A stretch of 34,272 nt of DNA from Anaerolineales bacterium (GTDB lineage: Bacteria; Chloroflexota; Anaerolineae; Anaerolineales; Villigracilaceae), in assembly GCA_022865905.1 (NCBI GenBank), contig JALHUM010000071.1, positions 1 to 34,272 on the forward strand. The letters run 5' to 3'. The notes under the pieces are model-generated. The model did not search any database, was not told the DNA's origin, and was given only the letters and a program-made list of their open reading frames with translations. A program made the position numbers and the translations under genes. Shown piece after piece: positions 7,715 through 15,817 of this stretch. Numbering within the stretch: the stretch's first letter is position 1; each line of letters begins with the position of its first letter.

Positions 7715-9372
7715 AAAAATCTTTCTGGCTCATCCTCGGCATCCTTGCCTGTCTTATCATCGCAGTTGCGTCTTACTTCTGGACAGCAGGCCTGATGGGT
7801 TCGATGTTCGAATATCGCTCGCTGCTGAAGGACAACCCACCCGCGCCGGGGGAAGCCGTCGGCCAGCCCATGACCCGCAAGGTGGTGTTCGTGTTGATAG
7901 ATGCCCTGCGCGAGGATACCTCGCGAAATATCAGCGTGATGCCATTTCTGAACGAGCTGCGCAGCCAGGGCGCGCAAGCCACCATGCACAGCCGTCCGCC
8001 ATCCTTCTCGAACCCGGCCTGGACAGCGCTCCTGACCGGCGCATGGCCCGACATCAACGACGGACAGCCGCTCAACCCTCCCGACATATCCCACGTGCGC
8101 ACCTTCACACAGGATGATGTATTCGCCGCTGCGGACCGGATCAGCCTGAAGACCGCCGTTTCAGGTTACGCTTGGTTCGAGCAGATGCTGGCGGACAGCG
8201 GCGTGGACTCTGGTTTCTACACCGCCGGCGAAGACAATGCTGCCGACCGCCAGGTGGTGAACGCCGCCCTGCCCTGGCTGAGCGAGGATTACCAACTGGT
8301 GCTGATCCACATTGACCAGGTGGACTATGCAGGACATCACGAGGGCGGCCCGCACGACCCGCGCTGGGATGCCGCTGCCAACCGTTCGGACGAACTCCTG
8401 CGCGAGATCGTCACCAACCTGGACCCGTCACAGGATACCATTATCGTGCTCTCCGATCACGGCCAAATTGACCGCGGCGGGCACGGCGGCCAGGACCCGC
8501 TCACGCTGATCGAACCGTTCGTGATGGTCGGCGCGGGAGTGAAACCCGGCTCCTATCCAGATATCCAGATGGTGGACGTGGCTCCGACCGTCGCAGTGCT
8601 GCTGGGCGCGAATATCCCCGCCTCGAACCAGGGGCATGTTTTGACCAATATGCTGAACCTGTCCGATGTGCAGTTAGCAGCCATTCACGATGCAGTAGCT
8701 TACCAGCAGATTCAACTTGAGCAGACTTATATCCCTGCTATTGGTGAGCGAGCGACCAAAGTTTTGGTTGAGCCTGGTCAAGATGTAGTGGATACTTATC
8801 AGCAAGCAATGGACGCGGCGCGATCTCAACGCCTGTTCCGCGAGCGCACCTGGCGAGGGCTGGCGGCCCTGCTGCTGGCCGCGATCCCCGCCGCCGTGGT
8901 TTTCTTGAAACGCGGACGTAAAATCGCATGGCTGCTGGCTGGCGCGCTCCTGTACGTGCTGCTCTTCAACCTGCGCTACGCCGTTTTGGACGGCCGGACG
9001 TACTCGCTCAGCTCGCTCGTTAGCCAGGCAGACATCATCCTCTTCTGCGCCATCACCTCCGCCATCGCCCTGCTCATCGCCTGGCTGTTGACCATGCTCG
9101 GGTTGAAAGCTTTCCGCCTCAGCGCGCGTTCGGCGTCTGAGACCACCCTGTCGTTTGTACTTACCACCATTTACCTCCTGGCTCTCCCCATCCTCTGGAG
9201 CTATACGCTCAACGATGCCGTTCCTACCTGGACACTGCCCGATGCTCCTGGCATGTTGTACCTGTTCCTGGGGTTCATTTCCCTGATACAAAGCCTAATG
9301 GTGGCGGTGATTGGGTTGCTGCTAACAGGCATTGCGACGTTGACTGCGTGGCTTGTTGGCAAGCAGACCTAA
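7708..9372 (+). CDS. Membrane-anchored alkaline phosphatase/phosphodiesterase-superfamily protein
   Basis: The protein is about 554 residues. An N-terminal signal anchor (FWLILGILACLIIAVASYFW) is followed by an alkaline-phosphatase-superfamily domain resembling type I phosphodiesterase/nucleotide pyrophosphatase and GPI-ethanolamine-phosphate transferase catalytic domains. VVFVLIDALRED supplies the first metal ligand. PSFSNPAWTALLTGAWP is the nucleophile region. LVLIHIDQVDYAGHHEGG and IIVLSDHGQIDRGGHGG carry later metal ligands. From about residue 380 come roughly five membrane segments. GTG 7708 (or TTG 7711) was chosen because GGGAGA lies just upstream and the gene then overlaps the methylase stop, consistent with coupling. 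The substrate is unknown, perhaps a phosphodiester head group outside the membrane. It is unrelated in function to the hydroxylase genes on either side. Confidence 0.8.
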   Translation: MLKKSFWLILGILACLIIAVASYFWTAGLMGSMFEYRSLLKDNPPAPGEAVGQPMTRKVVFVLIDALREDTSRNISVMPFLNELRSQGAQATMHSRPPSFSNPAWTALLTGAWPDINDGQPLNPPDISHVRTFTQDDVFAAADRISLKTAVSGYAWFEQMLADSGVDSGFYTAGEDNAADRQVVNAALPWLSEDYQLVLIHIDQVDYAGHHEGGPHDPRWDAAANRSDELLREIVTNLDPSQDTIIVLSDHGQIDRGGHGGQDPLTLIEPFVMVGAGVKPGSYPDIQMVDVAPTVAVLLGANIPASNQGHVLTNMLNLSDVQLAAIHDAVAYQQIQLEQTYIPAIGERATKVLVEPGQDVVDTYQQAMDAARSQRLFRERTWRGLAALLLAAIPAAVVFLKRGRKIAWLLAGALLYVLLFNLRYAVLDGRTYSLSSLVSQADIILFCAITSAIALLIAWLLTMLGLKAFRLSARSASETTLSFVLTTIYLLALPILWSYTLNDAVPTWTLPDAPGMLYLFLGFISLIQSLMVAVIGLLLTGIATLTAWLVGKQT

Positions 9373-9419
9373 CCCCCTGCCCCCTTTCTGCAACCAAACT
9401 CTTACTGACCGCTTAAACT

Positions 9420-9465
9420 CCTCTCCCCTTCGAGGGGAAGGGCCAGGGGAGAGGTCCAAAGGAGC
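9420..9465 (+). promoter_or_regulatory. Palindromic repeat ending in a ribosome-binding site
   Basis: CCTCTCCCC (9420-9428) and GGGGAGAGG (9446-9454) are perfect 9-bp arms. They are followed by GAGGTCCAAAGGAGC (9451-9465), whose GGAG is the Shine-Dalgarno for the ATG at 9472. Nearly the same junction occurs before plsX at 25795-25810. Confidence 0.5.
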
Positions 9466-9958
9466 ATAACCATGAATCTCTCTTTGACCATCAACGGTAC
9501 TTCCCATGAAACCACCTGTCCCGCAGGTGAATCCCTCCTCTCCGCCTTGCGCCGCCTCGGCTACTACGGCGCCAAATTCGGCGACGAACATGGCCTGACC
9601 GGCGCGGACACCGTCCTGCTGGACAGCAAGACGGTCAACGCCGGGCTTATCCTTGCAGCGCAGGCCGTGGGTCATACCATTGTCACTATCGAGGCGCTGG
9701 GACAGGTTCCCGACCAGGGCTGGAAGAAGACCTAGGGTCTCCACCCTCTCCAGCAAGCTTTCATCGAAACCGGCGCAATCCAGTGCGGTTACTGTACCCC
9801 GGCGCAAATCCTGGCTTCAAAAGCCTTGCTCGACAAGAATCCCAACCCAACCGAAACCGAGGTTCGTGAGGCGATCAGTGGTGTTTTGTGTCGCTGTACT
9901 GGCTACGCGAAACCTGTGCAAGCCGTATTGCGCGCTGCGGTGGTCTTGCGGGGTGAGC

Positions 9959-10058
9959 CAGTGAACAGTGAACAGTTATCAGCAATCAGTAGTTTCGCGG
10001 TCACACCTGAAATGCCCCCCACTGTAGAACTGATAACTGACAACGGATCGCTGGTCAC
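9959..10058. repeat. Inverted heptanucleotide arrays forming an interdomain linker
   Basis: Five 7-mers of the type CAGTNNN occupy 9959-9993. An inverted, more degenerate array (units resembling AACTGAN) occupies about 10021-10058. The roughly 100-base element is translated in frame as the linker between the [2Fe-2S] and molybdopterin domains and has no counterpart in usual family members. Confidence 0.6.
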
Positions 10059-11481
10059 TACGCAAGTCGCGCCCAAGATCGTCGCCGCGCCGGAGGCGAA
10101 GCCCTATCAAGTGGTGGGCAAGCCGGAGGTCAAGGTGGACGCCGTCAAACTGGCGCAGGGCAAGCCCGCCTTCGCCGCGGACATCGAGCTGCGCGGCATG
10201 TTGCACGCCAAAGTGCTGCACTCGCCGCACGCCCACGCACGCATCAAGAAGATTGACACCAGTGAGGCGCGTGACCTTCCCGGCGTGGCGGCCGTGCTGA
10301 CCTGGCAAGATATTCCCCGCGTCGTCTACTCTACTGCCGGTCAATCTGATCCCATCCCCGGCCCGCTGGATAGTTTTTCACTAGATAATAAAGTCCGCTT
10401 CGTGGGTGACCGGGTCGCCTTCGTCGCCGCGGAGACGCCAGAAATTGCCGAGCAAGCCCTGCGTCTGATTAACGTGGACTACGAAATCCTACCCACTTTG
10501 GTTGACTCCACCGAAGCGATGAAACCTGGCGCGCCGATCCTACACGATGAACCGGAATACATCCCCTTCGCGGTCTGCGACCCGGCGAAGAACCTGGCCG
10601 CCGAAATCCGCATTGACATCGGCAATGTAGAGAAAGGCTTTGCCGAGGCCGATGAAATCTTCGAGGCTGAGTACGTTGTCCCCAAAGTCCAGCAGGCGCA
10701 CATCGAGCCGCACGTGGCGGTGACGTATTGGGACGAGGACGACCGCCTGGTTATCCGCACCAGCACCCAGGTCCCGTTCCACGTCCGCAGGCAATTGGCT
10801 CCGGTGTTGGGATTGCCTGTCAAGCGGATAAGGGTCATCAAGCCGAGAATCGGCGGGGGGTTCGGTGGCAAGCAGGAGGTCCTAATCGAGGACGTGGCCG
10901 CCCACCTGACCATCGCCACCGGCCGCCCGGTGCTCTGCGAGTACAGTCGCGAGGAAGAGTTCACCGCCTCCCGCTCGCGCCACCCGATGCGCATCCGCGT
11001 GAAAACCGGCGTCAAGCGCGATGGGACGATGACCGCCAACGAGATGTACATCCTGAGCGACACGGGTGCATACGGCTGCCACGCCCTGACCGTGACCGGC
11101 AACACCGGACAGAAGTCCATGGCGCTGTACGTGGGCGATGGCGAATACCGCAAGTTGCCGAATATCCGCTTTTATGCGGACATTGTTTACACCAATCATA
11201 CCCCCTCTGGCGCCTATCGCGGCTACGGCGTGCCGCAGGGCTTCTGGGCGGTCGAGCGCCACATGGAGAAGATCGCCCGCGCCCTCGGACTCAACCCGCT
11301 CGAGTTCCGCCTGAAGAATGCCATCCGTCATGGAGAATTCCATCCTTTCAGTACGGCCTGGAACGAAGGCCGCGAGCCGCATCCCGAAATCATCCACACG
11401 GTCGGGCTGGAGGAGTGCGTGCAGCAGGGGAAGGCGGCGATTGGATGGGACGGGAAATACAGCAACCTGGAATGGCATAGC

Positions 11482-11509
11482 GATAAAACGAAAAACGAAA
11501 AACGTAAGG
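11482..11509 (+). repeat. Heptanucleotide array in the molybdopterin domain
   Basis: Four 7-mers (GATAAAA, two CGAAAAA, CGTAAGG) are translated as a lysine-rich stretch, HSDKTKNEKRKG, conspicuous in an otherwise GC-rich gene. The unit resembles the one at 16892-16922. Confidence 0.6.
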
Positions 11510-11844
11510 GGATTGGTGTGGCCTATGTTATGCAAGGCACTGCAATCCCATATCTGGACATGGGCGGCGCGTCTATCAAGATGAACGACGATGGCTCGTT
11601 CAACCTGCTCGTCGGAGCAACGGACCTGGGAACCGGTTCCGATACCGTCTTGGCGCAGATGGCCGCCGAAGTGCTCGGTGTCCCAACCGAGGATATCCTG
11701 GTCTACTCCTCGGATACCGACTTTACCCCATTCGACAAGGGTGCTTATGCGTCATCTACAACTTACATCTCCGGCGCGGCGGTGGTCAAGGCCGCGCAGC
11801 AGTGCGCCGAACGCATCAAAATCCGTGCAGCGAAACTGCTAGGG

Positions 11845-11876
11845 CTATCCGACTATCAGACTATCCGACTCTCCAA
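11845..11876 (+). repeat. Octanucleotide array in the molybdopterin domain
   Basis: Four 8-mers of the type CTATCCGA (the second CTATCAGA, the fourth CTCTCCAA) are translated as LSDYQTIRLSNK. The frame is preserved although 8 is not a multiple of 3. Confidence 0.6.
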
Positions 11877-12470
11877 CAAACAGGCAATCGCCCCGGACGA
11901 CAGAGCAATCTCATTAACCGAAATCGCTCTCGATTCCTTGCACCACAGCGACCAGGAACAGATCATGGGCGTAGCCTCCTATGTCTCGTCTTCTTCCCCG
12001 CCCCCGTTTGCGGCGCAATTCGCCGAGGTGACGGTGGATACCGAAACCGGCGCGGTCAGGGTGGACAAACTGGTCATGGCGGTGGATGGCGGCGTGATCG
12101 TCAACCCGCTAACCGCCTCCGGCCAGGTTGAAGGCGGTATGACCCAGGCGCTGGGCTATGCGGTATGCGAGGAAATGCTGTATGATGAGAAAGGCCAGCC
12201 CTTTGTGAAAGATTTCGACCGCTATCACATCTTCCGCGCCGACGAGATGCCCGAATTGGAGACCATCTTCATCGAAACCTTCGAGCCGAGCCATCCGTTT
12301 GGCGTCAAGGCGGTGGCCGAGATCCCAATGGATGGGGTTGCGCCGGCAGTAGGAAATGCTATACTGGATGCGGTTGGAGTCAATATGGACGAGAATCCGG
12401 TCACGCCAGAGAAAGTGTGGATGGCGCTGAAAGCAACCACAGATCAACACAGATAACCCCGGATAGATTT

Positions 12471-13817
12471 ATGGCAGATCGAATCTACGTCATCGGACAT
12501 GTCAACCCGGATACCGACACGGTCGCGGCGGCGATGGGCTATGCCTGGCTGTTGCGCGAGCGCGACGGCGCGGATACGCTCGCGGCGCGCGCCGGGGCGG
12601 TCAACCCGCAGACAGCCTGGGTTTTGAAGAAATTGGGATTGGATGCCCCGTTCCTGTTGAACGACGCCTCGCCCCGCTTCGAGGCAGTGACCCGCCGCCT
12701 GGATACAGCCAAACCGGATTCACCCCTGCGAGAGCCCTGGGCGATCGCTTCGCGGACCTGGGGCGTGGCTCCGGTCGTGGACGAAGACGGCACGCCGCGC
12801 GGCCTGGTCACGGGGACGAGTCTGTTCGGGCTGGTGAGCCAGTTGGTCGGTCTGCACCCGCAGCGGCAGGAACTGCGCCTGGCCGAGATTTTGGATATCC
12901 CCTGCCGCGAGGCCTGCAAGTCCGACGTTCCCAAGTTTGCCGCCAACAGCCGCATCCGTGACTCGCTCAATAAAATCCTGCGGGAGGAGGGCGACGACTT
13001 CTTCGTGGTGGACGAAAAAGGCCTGTACGTGGGCATCTGCCGCCAGCGCGACCTGCTCAACCCGCCTCGACTGAAAGTCATCCTGGTGGATCACAACGAG
13101 CCGCGCCAGGCGATTGCCAACCTGGAAGAGGCAGAACTGCTGGAGATACTCGATCACCACCGCCTGGGCAACCCGTCCACGCACGTACCGATCCGCTTCA
13201 CAGTAGACATCGTCGGCAGCACCAGCACGCTGGTTTCGGAGCAGATCGAGGAGGCCGGGCTGAGCGCACCGCCATCCCTGGCCGGGATGTTGCTGGCCGG
13301 CCTGCTCTCGGACACTCTCATCCTGACCTCGCCCACCACCACCGAGCGCGATAAAAAAGCTGCCGAGCGTCTGGGACGCTGGGCCTTCGCTCGCGGCGCA
13401 CCCCTGGCAGGCGAGACCGTGCACTCCTACGGCAAGCAGATACTGAGCGCCAGCGCCGGACTTTCAGCGCGCAAACCGGACGAGATCGTCAACACCGACC
13501 TGAAAATCTACGAGGCCGGAGGTTACCGCTTCGCCATCGCCCAGGCCGAAGTGACCGACCTGCTGCAACTGGCCGAGCATCTCGAAAACCTGCGCGCCGC
13601 CTTGACCGCCCTGCGCGACAAGCGCTCCCTGGATTTCGCCATGCTGATGGTCACCGACGTGGTCAACGGCTCCAGCCGCTTGATCCTGACCGATGAGCCA
13701 CCCGAACTCTCCGACCTGCCCTACCCGCCCCAGCCGGACGGGACGCGTCTCGCCGAAGGCGTGGTATCGCGCAAAAAGCAATTATTGCCGGTCGTCCTGG
13801 GACTACTGGAAAGGTGA
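12471..13817 (+). CDS. ppaC: Manganese-dependent (family II) inorganic pyrophosphatase with regulatory CBS region
   Basis: The 448-residue DHH-family phosphoesterase opens with IYVIGHVNPDTDTVAAAMGYA, the metal-binding NPDTD motif of family II pyrophosphatases. Residues about 70-195 are inserted CBS-type sequence (GVAPVVDEDGTPRGLVTGTSL, FFVVDEKGLYVGICRQRDLL), as in nucleotide-regulated pyrophosphatases. DHH catalysis resumes with VILVDHNEPRQA, LEILDHHRLG and IVGSTSTLVSEQI, and the DHHA2 domain ends in SRKKQLLPVVLGLLER. It hydrolyses cytoplasmic pyrophosphate; the CBS pair would sense adenine nucleotides. ATG 12471 was chosen because the motif begins four residues later; longer starts would overlap the upstream gene. 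A diverged copy of its final codons recurs at 14147-14216. Confidence 0.9.
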   Translation: MADRIYVIGHVNPDTDTVAAAMGYAWLLRERDGADTLAARAGAVNPQTAWVLKKLGLDAPFLLNDASPRFEAVTRRLDTAKPDSPLREPWAIASRTWGVAPVVDEDGTPRGLVTGTSLFGLVSQLVGLHPQRQELRLAEILDIPCREACKSDVPKFAANSRIRDSLNKILREEGDDFFVVDEKGLYVGICRQRDLLNPPRLKVILVDHNEPRQAIANLEEAELLEILDHHRLGNPSTHVPIRFTVDIVGSTSTLVSEQIEEAGLSAPPSLAGMLLAGLLSDTLILTSPTTTERDKKAAERLGRWAFARGAPLAGETVHSYGKQILSASAGLSARKPDEIVNTDLKIYEAGGYRFAIAQAEVTDLLQLAEHLENLRAALTALRDKRSLDFAMLMVTDVVNGSSRLILTDEPPELSDLPYPPQPDGTRLAEGVVSRKKQLLPVVLGLLER

Positions 13818-13820
13818 ACA

Positions 13821-14153
13821 ATGAATAAAATACCCAATTCTCAACTGATTGACGGTGACCTCCCCTCCCGCCGCGCGGCATGGAAGAATATCATCCCCTT
13901 CGCCCAATCCTTCAACGGCTACGAACACTGGGGTTCAGTCCAAAAATGCCGCAAAGTCGCCAAACAGGGCGTTGCCCTGCACAAAGCAAACCGGGACCTG
14001 ACCCAATCCCTGACCGACCTGCGCACCTGCCTGTTCTTCGAAGCCCGGCGCTGGAAGCATCTGGAGAAAAACCCGAGCAAGGCAGGCCTGGTGTATGTGC
14101 ATGCCCTGGTGGAAGCCATCCGCGTACGTGTGCAGGCGAAAGAACTGGCGTGA
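13821..14153 (+). CDS. Uncharacterised 110-residue protein
   Basis: I do not recognise this protein. It starts three bases after the pyrophosphatase stop, with AAAGGTG as a possible Shine-Dalgarno, and has codon use like its neighbours, so it is probably real. It is soluble, basic toward the C terminus and likely helical; notable segments are RRAAWKNIIPFAQSFNGYEHWG, LTDLRTCLFFEARRWKH and AGLVYVHALVEAIRVRVQ. Two cysteines (in QKCRKV and RTCLFF) do not form an obvious metal site. It sits between the pyrophosphatase and a remnant of a second pyrophosphatase 3' end, so it may have arrived with the rearrangement that created the remnant. Confidence 0.6.
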   Translation: MNKIPNSQLIDGDLPSRRAAWKNIIPFAQSFNGYEHWGSVQKCRKVAKQGVALHKANRDLTQSLTDLRTCLFFEARRWKHLEKNPSKAGLVYVHALVEAIRVRVQAKELA

Positions 14154-14216
14154 GAAGTATCATCTCGCGTAAGAAGCAGTTGCTGCCGGTGGTGCCGGGG
14201 CTGTTAGAGAGAAAAT
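14147..14216 (+). pseudogene. Remnant of the 3' end of a second pyrophosphatase gene
   Basis: The frame reads IISRKKQLLPVVPGLLERK and stops at TAA 14214-14216. The live gene ends VVSRKKQLLPVVLGLLER, so 15 of the last 16 comparable residues match, while the DNA differs at many synonymous positions. It looks like the tail of a once-functional paralogue left by a deletion or insertion, not a fresh duplication. No start or remaining domain is present. Confidence 0.65.
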
Positions 14217-14217
14217 A

Positions 14218-14915
14218 ATGATTAGCCCGATACCCACCTCAATTTATCTTTTCGAGAAACAATTAGTGTGGCTCGAAGAAAAACCAGATTACTTTGTGGA
14301 AATAATGAGGCAGCCTTTCGGGGAGCCTTTTGTTGAAAGTTTGCCAACAGAAATCATAAGAGTAAGGGATATTCCTAATTACATACAAGTACATGGAAAT
14401 GAAAACCTATGGCGATCGTGGAAAATCTTTACGGATCAAAGCAGAAAAGAGGAACTAGGACCTGTGCCAATCATATTCGATATAGACGATGAGACAGATA
14501 AACAACAAAATCCTAACCTTGATAAAGCATTCAGGTTAACAAAAGCACTCATAGACTCGCTCAGTAGAATATTACAAATTAACAATGAAAACATACGTGT
14601 CATATTTTCCGGTCACAAAGGCTTCCACATTGATGTGAAACCGAGAGCGCCAGTGGAATTACTTGCATTACGAGGAAGATTAATTCAAGATTGCAGTCAA
14701 AAAGAAGAATTATTTCCAGTTTCCGGTAATCAATTTCTGGATACAACAACACTAGATCCCTTCCATAATGAAATCAGGCTGACTGGATCAATAAATTCTT
14801 GGCGCTCAAGTAGTGGAGAATATTAATACAAAAAAAAGTTTTTCAATTCAATCATGACGAAATATTTCGCATAAATGTTGACGAGCTAGTGGCAAAAGCA
14901 ACAATCATTAGATAA
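14218..14915 (+). pseudogene. AEP-type primase-like protein, AT-rich, frameshifted near its 3' end
   Basis: The first frame gives 202 residues ending at TAA 14824-14826. It shows motifs reminiscent of archaeo-eukaryotic primase small subunits: acidic IIFDIDDE at about 84-91, FSGHKGFHIDV at about 130-140 (compare SGRRGxH) and a late basic motif NEIRLTGSINSW. A second frame, open from about 14820 to TAA 14913-14915, encodes protein-like VFQFNHDEIFRINVDELV. Its stop overlaps the ATG of xdhC as TAATG, the expected arrangement for coupled genes. I infer a single gene of about 232 codons broken by a one-base shift around 14800-14823, real or a sequencing error. The segment is much AT-richer than its neighbours, suggesting transfer. 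The primase assignment is tentative. Confidence 0.55.
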
Positions 14916-15712
14916 TGAAAACCATTTACCAAGCCCTCTCCGAACTCGAAACAACCCACCAGCCCGCTGCCCTTTGCACCGTCGTCAAAGCCAGCGGCTC
15001 GACGCCGCGCCACGCCACCAGCAAGATGCTGGTCTACCCGGATGGGCGCATCCTGGGCACGGTCGGCGGCGGGGGGTTGGAAAACCGCGTCATCCAGGAA
15101 GCCCTGGCCGCGCTCAATGACGGCCAGCCGCGCCTGCTCGAATACAACATGACCGATCCCTCACGCGGCGACGTAGGCGTGTGCGGCGGCCAGGTGGAGG
15201 TGTTTGTGGAACCTATTCTGCCAGCCCCAATGGTGGTCGTCATCGGCGGCGGACATGTCGGCAAGGCCGTTGCACATCTCGCCAAATGGCTCGGTTTCCG
15301 CGTTGCCGTCTCGGACGACCGGCCGGAGTTCTGCACGCCCGAGTCCAATCCCGACGCGGACGAGTTCTACGCCTGCCCGATGGCCGAACTACCCCTGCAC
15401 CTGAACATCACCCAACAAACCTACCTCGTCCTGACCACGCGTGGCAACGCGGTAGACGTGCCCGGCCTGCCTGCCTTGCTCGATTCCCGGGCCGCCTACA
15501 TCGGTGTGATCGGCTCGCGCCGACGCTGGGCCATGACCGTCAAGGAACTCAACGAGCAAGGTATTTCCGATGAGAAACTCGCACGCGTCCACTCGCCCAT
15601 CGGGATCGGGATCGGGGCCGAGACGCCGGAGGAGATCGCCGTCAGCATCCTGGCGGAGGTGCTGATGGTGCGCGGCGATGGGTCCGGGAAGCAGATGAAG
15701 GAGCCAAAATAA
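14915..15712 (+). CDS. xdhC: XdhC/CoxI-family molybdenum cofactor maturation factor
   Basis: This 265-residue protein has both family domains. The XdhC N-terminal part (ALCTVVKASGSTPRHATSKM, GTVGGGGLENRV, VCGGQVEVFVEP) is followed by a Rossmann-type domain (MVVVIGGGHVGKAVAHLAKWL) and the end signature YIGVIGSRRRW ... RVHSPIGIGIGAETPEEIAVSILAE. XdhC proteins bind molybdenum cofactor, help add the terminal sulfido ligand and insert it into xanthine-dehydrogenase-type enzymes. Here the client would be the hydroxylase encoded at 5820-12456. The start ATG overlaps the stop of the shifted primase-like frame. The cysteine in GVCGGQ is conserved in the family. No frameshift or truncation is seen. Confidence 0.92.
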   Translation: MKTIYQALSELETTHQPAALCTVVKASGSTPRHATSKMLVYPDGRILGTVGGGGLENRVIQEALAALNDGQPRLLEYNMTDPSRGDVGVCGGQVEVFVEPILPAPMVVVIGGGHVGKAVAHLAKWLGFRVAVSDDRPEFCTPESNPDADEFYACPMAELPLHLNITQQTYLVLTTRGNAVDVPGLPALLDSRAAYIGVIGSRRRWAMTVKELNEQGISDEKLARVHSPIGIGIGAETPEEIAVSILAEVLMVRGDGSGKQMKEPK

Positions 15713-15755
15713 AACTTTTCATACATGGCAGCGTAGATTAATCTATATAAATTAC

Positions 15756-15784
15756 TTGTATCAAAACATCCGATAGACTATAAT
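15756..15784 (+). promoter_or_regulatory. Promoter of the SPFH gene
   Basis: TTGTAT (15756-15761), a 17-base spacer and a perfect TATAAT (15779-15784) precede AAAAAGGAGAG and the ATG at 15818. This is one of the clearest sigma-70-type promoters in the window. Confidence 0.7.
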
Positions 15785-15817
15785 CAAGATGTTGATTTGA
15801 CTAAAAAGGAGAGAACT

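Larger units (their letters stand above)
9472..12456 (+). pseudogene. Fused [2Fe-2S]/molybdopterin subunit of a molybdenum hydroxylase, interrupted by an in-frame amber codon
   Basis: One continuous frame of 995 codons, including the final stop, is broken only by TAG at 9733-9735 (codon 88). Codons 1-87 encode the ferredoxin-like fold; codons 89 to about 160 the helical [2Fe-2S] domain with intact CGYC (105-108) and CRC (140-142). The molybdopterin part follows from about 205: GGGFGGKQEVLIEDVAAH, AYRGYGVPQGFW and, near the end, GVKAVAEIPMDG, whose Glu fits the catalytic base. AYRGYG argues against CO dehydrogenase. The ferredoxin-like fold lacks all four usual cysteines (Asp, Thr, Asp, Gly instead). 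The layout recalls the fused aldehyde oxidoreductase of Desulfovibrio gigas. It may be a recent pseudogene, a sequencing error, or expressed as two pieces. Domain assignment is secure; functional status is not. Confidence 0.75.

Noticed and set aside
9733-9735. Amber codon read as pyrrolysine or another amino acid
   Set aside because: No pyl genes or insertion signals are visible, TAG ends other genes in the window, and the site is not a known Pyl-enzyme position.
6190-11876. Short arrays considered as a CRISPR array
   Set aside because: Units are 7-8 bp without spacers, lie inside coding frames, and no cas gene is present.
14820-14840. Programmed frameshifting at the A8-G run in the primase-like gene
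   Set aside because: The first-frame stop (14824-14826) lies before the A run, so ribosomes would terminate before reaching it. A plain indel or sequencing error is simpler.
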